A stretch of DNA of 64,000 nucleotides, taken from Chamaecyparis obtusa. Taxonomy: Eukaryota; Streptophyta; Pinopsida; Cupressales; Cupressaceae. Location of the stretch: NCBI GenBank assembly GCA_027943335.1, contig BSBK01000871.1, positions 508,501 through 572,500 of the forward strand. Direction: 5' to 3'. The notes below the pieces were generated by a model. It saw nothing but the letters and a program-made list of their open reading frames with translations. It searched no databases and was not told the DNA's origin. The position numbers and the translations under genes were made by a program. This document shows positions 47,001-57,410 of the stretch, piece after piece (the stretch's first letter is position 1; every line of letters begins with the position of its first letter).

Positions 47001-47990
47001 CATGCTATCTATGAACATCCTTTCAACTGGCCCTTAATGTAGATTATCACATTCATACTATATCATCATTATAGAATGCAGATTTGAAACACATTTATGC
47101 CCTGAATGAAATGCATTGAGTTATCTTTAAGCATCATCTATTGTACTTATCTGATCATGTGGATGTGTGCCCTCAGCATGTTGATAATATATGCCCTGTG
47201 AACACCTATGAAGTAGAGTGCCCTATCTTCCTCATAGATCTGTGTACTCTGCCATTAGCTCTATTCAATACCACATGCCATGTAGTCCTATGTTACTCTT
47301 TTATGCTCTTGATGCTGGATCATCTAAATGTTACTATTGATCATGGGTGTTTTTGGCCTGTGATGTGGTCTCTCTGTAGGAAATTGAGATTCTCCTGAGA
47401 GAGCCCACATCACAAGGCATCATCATTCATCTGCACATGGAACAAACATATTAGTAAAAACAATGGTATTTCATTTATTTCTAGGGGCTCCTTGATGCAC
47501 ATGCCCTGAGCATAGCTCGTGCCAGAGGTGCATGACTAAGTACACGTATGCATGCTCATAGATGTGGCACCATTCATTGCTTAGATCCATTGGATCTAAC
47601 CCATCTATTTTTCTCTCTCTGCAGGTTCAGGATCACAGGAGCACCCCAGGCACATAGAAGAATCAACTCTCACTACCAGGCAATGTCTGGTACCCCTACA
47701 TCTATCTCCATTAATTTATGTATACTTGCACTCATTTATGCAACTCTTTCATTTTCTATGCTCACGGCATGTGTGAGCTCATATGAATGTTTTCTTTTCA
47801 GTTCTCTCTTTTCTGTACAACATATTTCAGGATATGACATGTAATCTTAGATGTAGTTATTTATCTTTCCTTTTCATGTACTTGTAGTAAATGAACACAA
47901 ATCTTAATCAAGACCACATAATAATGCAAACTAGGGTACAGAGCTCATCTAGTAATTAGGTTTCCCAAAATGTGCAAAAATATGGCAACA
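44100..47990. mobile_element. Unclassified 3.9-kb insertion in element E
   Basis: Flanked by a perfect 5-bp duplication, GTGTC at 44095-44099 and 47991-47995. Removing the insertion and one GTGTC joins the integrase frame exactly. On the plus strand the ends read TTTTTTCACTAGG and TATGGCAACA. On the minus strand it would start TGTTGCCATA and end in a six-A run. I found no paired LTRs, no terminal inverted repeat and no transposon protein. The interior has a 15-base C run (45209-45223), recurrent CTAGGGCAC and GGCCCATGA words, and a few short open frames that do not look coding. Confidence 0.7.
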
Positions 47991-47995
47991 GTGTC

Positions 47996-49680
47996 CACCA
48001 TAGATCCCCTCATGCATTTCTCTTACCAATCCATCAGCTTGATCTTCATTGAGACATTTCAACAAAATACAATCCAAATCTCTTCTCCATAATTTGGACC
48101 CGATGATAACATATTTGATTGCTTGTAATTTTAAAGATCTTTTCTTATTATCATCTAGTCTCGATGGATACTTCATGTTTCTCAAGTAATAAATAATATC
48201 TTGATACTAGATACAACCATCCATAGCACATTTGTAATCAACTTCCATCTGATTGATCTGATTAGCATCAAGATTAGATTGAGCCATTAATTTTTCCAAT
48301 TCTTGACCTCTAACCAATTTGGTGATCTGAATGTTAATGTTAAATTCCTAGATCCTATTTATCCATCTACATCTCCTCCCAAATACTTCTTGTTGTGAGA
48401 AGATGTCCTTGACTATAGCACTTGGTACAAAGGTAATTATTGTTGCCCCCATGAGATAGCATCTGAAAGCCCTAACAGCCTTTACAAGTGCATAAGCTTA
48501 TTTTTCATTAATGTCATATTTTAATTCAATAGCTTGTAATGATTTACTAAAGGATGTAATAGGTTGTTCAAAACCCTCAATATTTTTCTACAATAGAACT
48601 GCAGCAAAAATATGAAAAGAAGAAAAACAAAACATATGCATTGGAATGTTATAGTCTAGTGCCTTAAGCATAGGTGCATCTTTGATAGCCTGCTTGATTT
48701 TCTTGAAAGCCTCATCAAGCTTACCATCCCACCTGATCTCAAACCCCTTTTTTAACATTTTTGAGATAGGTCTACTAATCTCAGCAAGCTCTGTAACAAA
48801 TCTCCTCAAGAAGTTTACTTGGCCAAAAAAGGATCAGATTCCTTTCACTTTTTTTGGTCTTTGAATATTATCAATGGAAATTACCTTTTTCGGATCAATT
48901 CTTACTCCCTATTTTCCAACTAGATGGCCCAATAGTTTTCCCATAGTTACACCAAATGCACATTTCCTCGGGTTCAAAGAGATACCATACTCTAGGGCTC
49001 TTACAAATATTTTCTCTAGGTGTAAGCAATGATCTTCCTCCTTTTTGGAATACGCAGTCAATTCATCCTGATATACCACAAGAAAATAATTTATGAACTC
49101 AGAAAATGCAACATCCATTGCTCTTTGAAAATTAGCACCAGCATTTGTTAAGCCAAATGGCATTCTCACATACACATATGCTCCCCAAGGTGTTGTAAAG
49201 GCAATTTTAAATTATTTTGATTCCTTTACAATCACTTGGTTATAACTAGAGAAACCATCCATCATGGACATTAGATCAGAGTCAGTTACTCTTTTTAGCA
49301 TTGCCTCCATGTTAGGAAAGAAGTAATTATCTTTTAAAGAAGAGATGTTCAAATTTATGAAATCTACACATAATCTGATGTCTCCATTTTTCTTCCTGAT
49401 AGGAACTAAATTTGATACCCAAGAAGAATGTCTGATAGGCTCTATTATTCTTGCATCTCTGAACTTCAGTAGTTCCTCTTTCATTTTAGGTTCTAGGGTA
49501 GGATTAATTGGTCTATGTTTTTGTCTAAAAGGTTTAGCATCTATTTTCAAACAAATGATATGTTGAAACAAATCTTCTCTATAAACCTTTAGATCATCAT
49601 AAGACCATGCAAAAATATGCCTAAATTTTCTCAATAGTTCAATTAAAGCTTTTCTCACCTTTGGAGACATTTATTTTCAA
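47996..49680 (-). pseudogene. Element E reverse transcriptase, canonical RNase H and integrase zinc start
   Basis: One minus-strand frame with stops only. The RT has [52 protein letters not shown] and an active site altered to VYQDELTAYSK (normally YxDDL). The connection and RNase H follow (FEIRWDGKLDEAFKKIKQAI, then EKQAYALVKAVRAFRCYLMG near 48460), with the first catalytic Asp apparently lost. The tether ends with SLKLQAIKYVIIGSKLWRRD, and the integrase zinc region starts with MHEGIYGGH at about 48010 before the 3.9-kb insertion. Stops include 49209-49214, about 48585 and several around 48190-48550. Confidence 0.9.
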
Positions 49681-50029
49681 ATGTATACATTTTTAGGTGT
49701 TTCTTTTGTATCAAGGTTGATTTCTTCTAAGTCCATCTGATCTCTCTTTTTAGTATCCATTTGGACTCTATCTTGACTATCAAAAATAGTTTCTAAAAAA
49801 ACAAGTCCCTTGGGAACCTTGTTAGTTTTGAGCTACATGATTTCATTTCTAAGGACAATTTCTTTTCCTTCAATAGTCTCTACTAGGGCTGAACAATCTT
49901 ATTCCTAGCCATAGTACTTATCTTCACAATTTATAAATCTTAGGATATCTTGGTCATCCTCAAAGACCTACCAGTTCTCAACATTATCTGATATGCTTGG
50001 TTTGGTATGAATTTCAACCTTAGAAATTT

Positions 50030-50576
50030 TTGCAAAGGTTATATCACTGGGATTGATTTCAATATTTGCTAACAATTCAACCATTTTTTTATTGCATCTA
50101 TCCTTCCATATAATATTCAATGCATCAAAAATTTTAATCATATCCTAGACAACGTTCCTATATTGTTTCAATCTTTTATTCTTAGAATCATAAATTGACC
50201 TTACCTAAGACACTACCAACTCAGAGTCACCCACTACCTTTAGGCATTTGATTCCATATTTGTAGGACAATCTTCATCCTATCAATAATGCTTCATATTC
50301 TTCTATGGTATTTGTGAAAAAGAGACTTAATGTGAAAGATAATTTGTAAGTATTTCCATCAGGAGAAATGAGTAGAATACCTACTCCTGAACCATCCTTA
50401 CAATTTTCACAATCAAAGTGCATCATCCATAACTCACCCTTCTTGGATTTGGAATTTATTTCCACGGTGATAAGAGGTAGGATAGGTTCTCTCACTAGCA
50501 TAGTGACTTCTTCCCTAAAAGCATTGATGTCAGTATCCACAAAATATGTAATCTCATTATCAATGTTTTTTCTCAA
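50030..50576 (-). pseudogene. Element E archaeal-type RNase H (aRNH), upstream of RT
   Basis: The minus strand reads LWMMHFDCENCKDGSGVGIL, then LLISPDGNTYKLSF and TNTIEEYEALLIG. After one TGA at 50274-50276 the same frame continues with GDSELVVSQVRSIYDSKNKR, YRNVVQDMIKIFDALNI and MVELLANIEINPSD. This is the pattern of the second, archaeal-type RNase H known from Tat-lineage elements: D in the first strand, E in EYEAL and D in GDSELV are all present. It lies between protease and RT and shares the RT frame, whereas in the Tat elements I know it follows the canonical RNase H. No LTR or target duplication separates it from its neighbours. Confidence 0.85.
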
Positions 50577-50841
50577 TCATGTGGGTAACTCTTGGCTCCA
50601 TTTCAACTTTAACAGATTGGTCATAAATTTTGAAAGTTTCATAGGATAAATCACACTACAACCTTCCACCCATAGAATCACTCCATTTTCTAGATAATAG
50701 CATCCAATAATGAGGTGGTATGTCTACTGCCAAGACACTCATAGTTAGTTCCTTGTTAGGATAAGCTGCCAATTTATAGGGAAGTGCATTAATAGTTACA
50801 ATGACTGGTACCTCTCTTTGATCCATTACACAACATCTTCC

Positions 50842-51249
50842 CTAAATAGTATCAACCTTGAGACCCAACCTCTCCATGATTTTAAAAGGCATAATAGTGT
50901 TTGATGCTCTTGAATCAATCATGCATTTTTTCACTATCATTCCATTTATTATAATACTTAGGAAGAATGGATCTATGTTTTCAAGGAATGCATTTATAGA
51001 CTTATCCAAATACATAGGTGGTATTTGAGATACCACTCCCTGAATTTCCATTTCTTTTTTGGCCTCAACTTGGGGCTCACTTGTGTAACAAACAACATTA
51101 TCAGTGTCATGAACATTATCAACCCATGCTAAAGCTCTATCTTTGTGCTCAAGGATTCTCAATAATTCTGATAAGGGAACCTCAATAGTAATTTGAGATA
51201 GCATTGACAACATATCAACAAGAGTAAAGGAAGGAATTTCAATTTTCAT
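50842..51249 (-). pseudogene. Element E aspartic protease
   Basis: Minus strand, in the gag frame. KKCMIDSRASNTIMPFKIME is the active-site loop, with Arg replacing the Gly of the normal DSGA, and RLGLKVDTI follows. Past the stop at 50842 the expected flap and ALLG-type region is still recognisable (VIVTINALPYKLAAYP, LLSRKW). It would cleave the polyprotein. The loop change and the stop argue that it is dead. Confidence 0.85.
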
Positions 51250-51294
51250 ACCTTTAGTATCCTACATCTTAGATGTATCAGTTTTAGTCATTAC

Positions 51295-51861
51295 CTATAG
51301 TTTTTCACTCTTAACCATTGTATTAACCAGCTTCTCAACTTCCTTTTGATTTTTATTATTCTGGATAGTAGACATCTTTATAGCTCTAACCCCTTTTGGC
51401 TCCCATTTCTTTCCTTTTACATTTTTTACTTTCACTATATAATCACCCTTTGGCTTACTTCCAATGGGTTCCTTGGAATTGGTACTCTTTATGAGCATAC
51501 TGGAAACCTTGCCAGTGTTATCATTTTCTATCATACTTCTATTTTGCACTTGTGCCACCATTTCTACAGTGATGCTATAAATTTCCTCCTTTGAGGGTCT
51601 TCTTAAATTCACTTCCTCTGAGAAAGATGTCATGTTGCATGTCCTTTCATCAACATCCTCATCATTAAAAAAAAAATCCTGATGGAACAATGTATTATTA
51701 TGTCTTCTTAGATATACATCAGTCTCCTCATCATCATCTGAGGCATCTTCATGTCCCAAATATGAATCAATAAGATTACATCCAATGTCATCATTTTTTT
51801 CTTCCTGATATGATTTTTCAATATCATTATCTTGGTATCCAGCTATAGATTGTACAACCAC
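51295..51861 (-). pseudogene. Element E gag-protease linker
   Basis: 188 codons in the same frame as gag and protease, acidic and low in complexity (EDASDDDEETDVYLRRHNNT, MTSFSEEVNLRRPSKEEIYS). I recognise no domain. It corresponds to the spacer between nucleocapsid and protease found in large Tat elements. Confidence 0.6.
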
Positions 51862-51888
51862 ACAATGGTCTAAAGAATGAGGTGATTT

Positions 51889-53183
51889 TTAGGCCATACA
51901 CCATGGTGTATCTTCTACAACATTCACAAAAGTCTTTTTTAATGGATCAAGGATGTTATTTTCACTATTTCCTTTTGCAGATGGAGCAATAGATTTGTCA
52001 TCCTTCCACTGGGTGTTATAAGGGAAATTTTGCAGTCTATTCTGCATGTTAAAATTATTGTTAAATTGGGACTTTTCTGTAGTAGAAATCTTCTCATTTC
52101 TATTGCTTGGTATTTTCAATTCCTTCAATGCATTCAACACTTTATCTAACTTGTCTTCTTCTTGCCTCTTGTTTCCAACAATCCTTTCATTATCCCTCTT
52201 ATAATTCTTATTTCCAAATAACTTTGGCTCATTTCTTCTCCCACCCAGTTTACCAGATATCTTCATATTGTTTTCAATATTCATAGCAATCCTAAAGGAA
52301 TCCCTAAGAGTTCTTGGCTCTTTATCTCTTAGTATATATCCAACCTTACCATCAAAGGAATTGAAGTATGTTGTCAAACAAACATTATCATCTAACCTCA
52401 TAACTTGAAACAATTTATGCATACCCTTTTGAAATCTCATGTTAAACTCAGCTACAGACTCATTCTAATTTTTTCTTATGTTGTTAAATTCATTTAACAT
52501 GAAACTGGCATCAGGTCTATCACCATATTTTTCCTTTAAAAAAATTTCAAATGCATCCCATGAATCAATACTACGATCAGGGAGTCTTTTAAACTAATCT
52601 CTAGCATCCTCTACCAAATATTGAATGAACAACTTCATAACCACATCCTCATGTTGTATCTCATAATCATTCAACATGTTAATAAACAACCTGAGATGTT
52701 CTTCACAACCGATAGTATTATTTCCATAAAATTTAGTCATCTTGCCCCTTATCTCCGTTGGAATAACATTAGGATAACCTGGTATCCCATCAAAACTAAT
52801 TTTCCTATACCCTTCTAATTCCATAGGTCTCCTTTGAAAACCCAATCTAGTGTTTCCACTAGACCAGCACTAACTATTATACCCCCACCTACTTGTATAT
52901 TTGACTTTTGTTTGGATCAACATTTATCTTGGTAGATGAAGAAGAAAGAAAATTATGAACATCATTACTACCAAGTGGAGTAGCATTAGTAGTTGTAGAT
53001 TTCATACCTATTACAGCCATGGATAGTCCAAAAGTGTATGTAGATGAAGACTTCAAGAATTGGATCTTCCTTCTTGTTTCTATAATAGATGCTTCAACCT
53101 CAGCCTTTTCCAATTCCTTTTCTAGATCATCTCTTTCTTTCCTTCTCTTTTCCATCTCTATATCAAAATTTGAGACAGGTAGT
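51889..53183 (-). pseudogene. Element E gag (broken)
   Basis: A coiled-coil front (EKRRKERDDLEKELEKAEVE, 53155-52889) is followed after stops and one shift by the capsid core. The core reads FYGNNTIGCEEHLRLFINML, HEDVVMKLFIQYLVEDARD, then KRLPDRSIDSWDAFEIFLKE and ESVAEFNMRFQKGMHKLFQV, ending at FRIAMNIENNMK. Near 51900 PWCMA, a stop and SPHSLDHC look like a degenerate nucleocapsid zinc motif. Capsid, linker and protease share one frame from 52845 to 50842. A solo Copia LTR separates this part from the leader-side coding at 54354-55128. Confidence 0.88.
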
Positions 53184-53188
53184 GGGAT

Positions 53189-54348
53189 TGTTAGAAAGTA
53201 AAGTCCACCAAGATAACTGAGAGGGGGGGGCTGAATCAGTTATCAGATAATTATAACTTTTATCATCTTCAATAGCATTAAACCATGTAAGAAATATAAT
53301 TACCAACCATAGAAAGATATTCATACACAATTACACAATAACACAAGATATGTTGACTAGGCAACCTCTTGATCAAAGAGTAAACCTCGGTGGGAATGAT
53401 GCCCACAAAAGATGCACTAATATGAATATTCCTTGTGAAAGGATGGACTCTATTAGGAGTCTTATGAAATACATTCAATACATATAAATCCCTGTTAGGA
53501 GATTTTGAATCCCTGTTAAAAGATTCTAACCCTGTTAAGAGTTATGGAAGACAAAAGGACCCACTGCCCAAATAGCTTCAGGGTAAGATCATTGAACTCA
53601 CTATCCAAATAATCTTTGCATTATTGAATAGAATAATATGTTACCTCTTCTCTGATTGTGCCAAATCACACTCATTGTTACATCAGATCTTAATTTCATA
53701 TCTTTGTACTTCGCATGTCTTCCTTCACAATTTCGCTCTCATACTTAGCTCTTTTCTTCACTTCATGCATACTGCATCACATCTCAACATTACAACAAGG
53801 AAAAACATTCCTTCCTTTATACCACACTCAAATAATTACAAATGAGTCGACACACAATTACAAAATAAAATATTCCACACGTTACACCAAAATTACATAA
53901 AACTGTTGGCTTCCAAATACAATAAATCTTCACTCATGTGACTTCAAAGTTTGCACTATCATCCACATCACTATCAATGTGTCTCTAACTTCCCTTTAAC
54001 TACACAAAGCTAGATTCTATCCCGATTAGGAGATATCATCCGATTGCCAAAAATCACTACTCAGGAACACTGCCTGAATACTGCTTCCACCAAAATGATC
54101 ATAACTTTCATGAATAAAATATTTACTATCTATGCTCTTAACCATAGAAATATAACATATCAAAGAGTATATCCTCAATTTTTCATAGCTCCAACTACAA
54201 TATCACACATGCGCTAATCAAAACACTGTCTGCTTCTCTGCAAGTCTTCGGTAAAACACTGTGTTGACATCAATGACAATCATAGTCATGAATGTAACAA
54301 CAAATGATACAGAATGGGTGCCAAACACTTTAGCATTCATTCCTAATA
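53189..54348 (-). repeat. Solo LTR of Copia family A
   Basis: 1160 bp matching 1686-2835 and 13550-14696. It starts TGTTAGAAAG and ends CTAATA, with a perfect target duplication GGGAT at 53184-53188 and 54349-54353. It marks a full A insertion later reduced by LTR-LTR recombination. Confidence 0.95.
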
Positions 54349-54353
54349 GGGAT

Positions 54354-55128
54354 TTTTGGTCTAACCAAAGGCTCATTTATTTTGATTCCAACTACCTTTT
54401 TCTTACCCTTATTGTTATCAACAATAGAAGGCTTGGTACTTTCACTTACACTCTTCTCTTTGGGTTGAGACACATAACTTTGTACTTGTCTAATCATAGG
54501 GCCCTCTTTTTCAAATTCATGGTCCTAACTCCTATAATAGATTCTCTTTCTCACTTCTTAGGGCAGCAAGGTCACCAAAGAGATCAGGTTGTAAAGATTT
54601 AGGAGCATAAGAAAATATTTTGTTTCTTTCCTTCAATTCATTAATTTTTATGAGTGGAGACTCTCTTTCCATTAGTGCATATATAGTTTTGTCCTCTCTT
54701 TATTTCTACAACCTCTTATATATTGCATCTTTCTTTGCTAGTTGCAATCTTAATGCACCCAAATCGGTTGGGTCAATTATAACATCATCAGAGCTTGATG
54801 ATACATCCATATCAGTAATACTCTGATATGGAAAATGGACCTATCTTGGTTCCATTTGTTTCCTTTTAGGAATAATTTCATCTTGATGTAGACTTGGCAC
54901 ATAACCTTTATTCCCTACCTTTACATTTTGATTTTCAGGTGGTATGACCTTGTCTTGATATAATACCTTTGGGGTATCATAGAAATTATCCCCAGAGAGA
55001 CCACTATCTAATTTAGAAATTTTATACACTAATTCATTTTCATTTATAGATATGTGTAATACCCCATCTCCTTCATTACTATTTTCTATTACAAGTGCAT
55101 AGTAGATTCTCCACCTTTTCAAAGCCAT
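54354..55128 (-). pseudogene. Element E 5' coding region, unknown N-terminal part
   Basis: 95 open codons from 55128 (KRWRIYYALVIENSNEGDGV, YQDKVIPPENQNVKVGNKGY) continue with stops through SDDVIIDPTDLGALRLQLAK to the solo LTR at 54353. The sequence lies between leader and gag core. It may be the N-terminal extension of gag or a separate first frame of the kind Ogre elements have. I cannot tell which. Confidence 0.5.
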
Positions 55129-55382
55129 ATCTTCTTTCCTGACCTAGGTAACTCTTCTAGGTTTACCTCTAGGTGTCTCCTAACAAAAGCCCTTGTGTTT
55201 TTTCTTTTATCCATGGTTTGAAACTTTTAAGTATGCATTGGTTCTAACCATTTGAGTCACCACCAAGGTTAATGGGAAAATTTTGATAGACAAACCTTGA
55301 GAATCAAAATAAAATCTTAAATAGTACAGGAAAAACATGGGCACCTAGATAGAATGGAAAACATACTGCACTATCTACAATA

Positions 55383-55403
55383 CGATCCCCAGCGGAGTTG
55401 CCA
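55383..55403 (-). other. Primer-binding site of element E (tRNA-Arg type)
   Basis: The plus strand reads CGATCCCCAGCGGAGTTGCC plus A, which equals the 3' end of plant tRNA-Arg(ACG) with CCA, apart from one C-to-T change. It lies three bases from the LTR. Confidence 0.85.
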
Positions 55404-55406
55404 TTT

Positions 55407-56398
55407 TGTTGGAGATTTTTCTAGAAGATTTCAATTATTTGACAACTTAATGTCCTTGAATCCTTATTCCCACTCCAAATATGGCAAGATAAAGGTCTAA
55501 CTAATGATGATTAAATCCTCCTACACTTCGAGCCTTAAGCTCAGGCGAGTGTACCTTAAGGATTCACTTCTCTAAGGAATCAACAAAAATTTACTTGCAT
55601 TTATCAAGTACAAATACTAAACATCAATATTCTTCAAACATAAACCAAAAGATTTTTATCATTCATAGATTGATGATGATAATTGCCTCTTAAGAAAATA
55701 CCAGTGCCCAATTCCAGGGCAAAGAGTCAAATGAACATACATTTATAGAAAACTTCTAAATCAAACACACCCAAAACCCAGATGAAATGTCTTGCAAATC
55801 ATTCCTCTCATTCTCACATTCAGACATCAAATTCTCATACAAATCATGAATCCTCTGAAATTACCCCTAATAATTACCCTTCCCTTGAAAGAAACTCAAG
55901 AATAATTTCACAACTTACTTTGTAAACAATATATTAAATATGCATTGCAAATTTAATACATAAGAATTCAAAATCAACACAAGAAGAAATTCACAAATGT
56001 GTGAAGGGATTCCATTGTATTCTCATTAAAAATTTCTCTGTATCAATACATTCAAAATAACAAAATCCCTAGAAATGAGACCTTAAAATCCAGAAGTCTC
56101 TACTGCAGTTGTAAATTCACCATACTTGTACAATACCACAACCTTGTTATTTATAGAAATTACTAGCCATCTTGGAATCCTTAGAGAAAGGATGCAACAA
56201 GCTTCAGATGCCTAGGAAAGTGAAAGACACTAGAGAACAAAAAATAATTACATCATTTTTAGCAATGGAGGAAAAAGCCTGAATATCTTTTTGCAATCAT
56301 TCTGAATCTTCAACAGGTGGCACCTTTGTCTGCAAATGTTCAAGGTAACTTCTAAAAGTACTTATGTGAATAATGACCTCCTGACCGATTAAAATACA
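55407..56398 (-). repeat. 5' LTR of element E
   Basis: 992 bp, starting TGTTGGAGATTTTTCTAG and ending AATACA; the partner of 36773-37763. Sequence to its right matches the 3' internal region of E, so this LTR also served as the 3' LTR of a further unit. Confidence 0.82.
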
Positions 56399-57410
56399 TT
56401 ATCCCTTTTATGATAGTTACCTTCCATGTGCTCATTGATCAAGTGCCAACTATTGCTCAATCCTCCTCCATTGCCTTCAAATCATCTACAGTTTGCTTCT
56501 TCTTCTTGGGCTTTGTACTTTTATCCCATAGTGCAACCTCCTCCTCTGTTGGCCACATGAAATTATTCAAGCTCTACAGTTTCTTTATTTGCCTATCCTA
56601 TCTAGAATAAGTTATAGCTCTAGTGTCAACAACAAAATTTGTAAAATCAGTTTCAACCTTGAACATGTCATCCAAGACATGATTAAACTTGTCCATGTTC
56701 AAGGTACCATCTTCATTCAAGGACTCCTTCCCTGATAGCAATGCATTCAAATAATTCTTCCACTCCTCAATATTTTTTATTTCATTATTTTACTTGTGTA
56801 TAGGAGGCATGTACTTGCTGAAGTCAGGACCAAATATGTCCACCTTTGATTTCACTTGATTTGTTTTTCCCTTAAAGAATGACAAAGTTGCACCAATCAA
56901 TTCAATCATCTCTCTGACCTGATTGACTGATTCAGGGATATCTGGCATGTGAGGTTATAGCACCTCCAATTTTTCAAATAATGGGCCCCTACATGACCAT
57001 GTACTGAATAATGGCTCCAAAGTTGTCATTACAGCCTTTACATCTCCATTTATTTTGTGCAACAAACTGAATGAATCATGGACTACATCCATTTTTCTCT
57101 TTATTATTTCAAACCTATGTTGTACAATATTGGCTAAGGCACTGAGAGAAACCTCATTCTTATCCTTATTTGATTTCTCAATTGACATAGTAGAATCCTC
57201 TGTTACTGGAGGCACAAAAGCTTCAATCTTGGGAACTAGAGGGGGAATGGCTTTAGAAGATTCCTCTAACTTGACTTTTAAGTCCTCTAGTTCTTCCTCA
57301 AAAAGCTTGATCTTTATCAAGCTCTTTTCTTTGTCCTTAGCCAAGGAAATTATTTCTTCAAAAAGTTTTCCATATTTGTTAGACAATTGTGCAATTTTGG
57401 CCTCATCCAG
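56399..57410 (-). pseudogene. 3' internal end of a right-hand E unit, cut by Copia D
   Basis: Matches 37764-38770, including the coiled-coil tail of the accessory frame (open at 56955-57413: LVKLEEELEDLKVKLEESSK-like heptads and HDSFSLLHKINGDVKAVM). It stops abruptly at the start of Copia D. The last bases before D, TCCAG, are the presumed target duplication. Confidence 0.8.

Larger units (their letters stand above)
36773..56398 (-). mobile_element. Gypsy element E of the Tat/Ogre lineage (19.6 kb)
   Basis: Minus-strand element between LTRs 36773-37763 (991 bp) and 55407-56398 (992 bp). The primer-binding site (55383-55403) is complementary to plant tRNA-Arg(ACG), as in Tat/Ogre elements. 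From right to left it encodes gag, protease, an archaeal-type RNase H, RT, a second RNase H and integrase, then a tandem-repeat tract and a long extra reading frame before the 3' LTR. It contains a 3.9-kb insertion and a solo Copia LTR. Leader sequence to the left of the left LTR and 3' internal sequence to the right of the right LTR show that E is one unit of a tandem run. All enzymes carry stops or lost catalytic residues. Confidence 0.85.

Noticed and set aside
45361..47850. A cluster of plus-strand frames of 60-100 codons with CTGCAG-type splice-like sites as a host gene
   Set aside because: No consistent phase, no known domain, and the whole stretch lies inside a bounded insertion.
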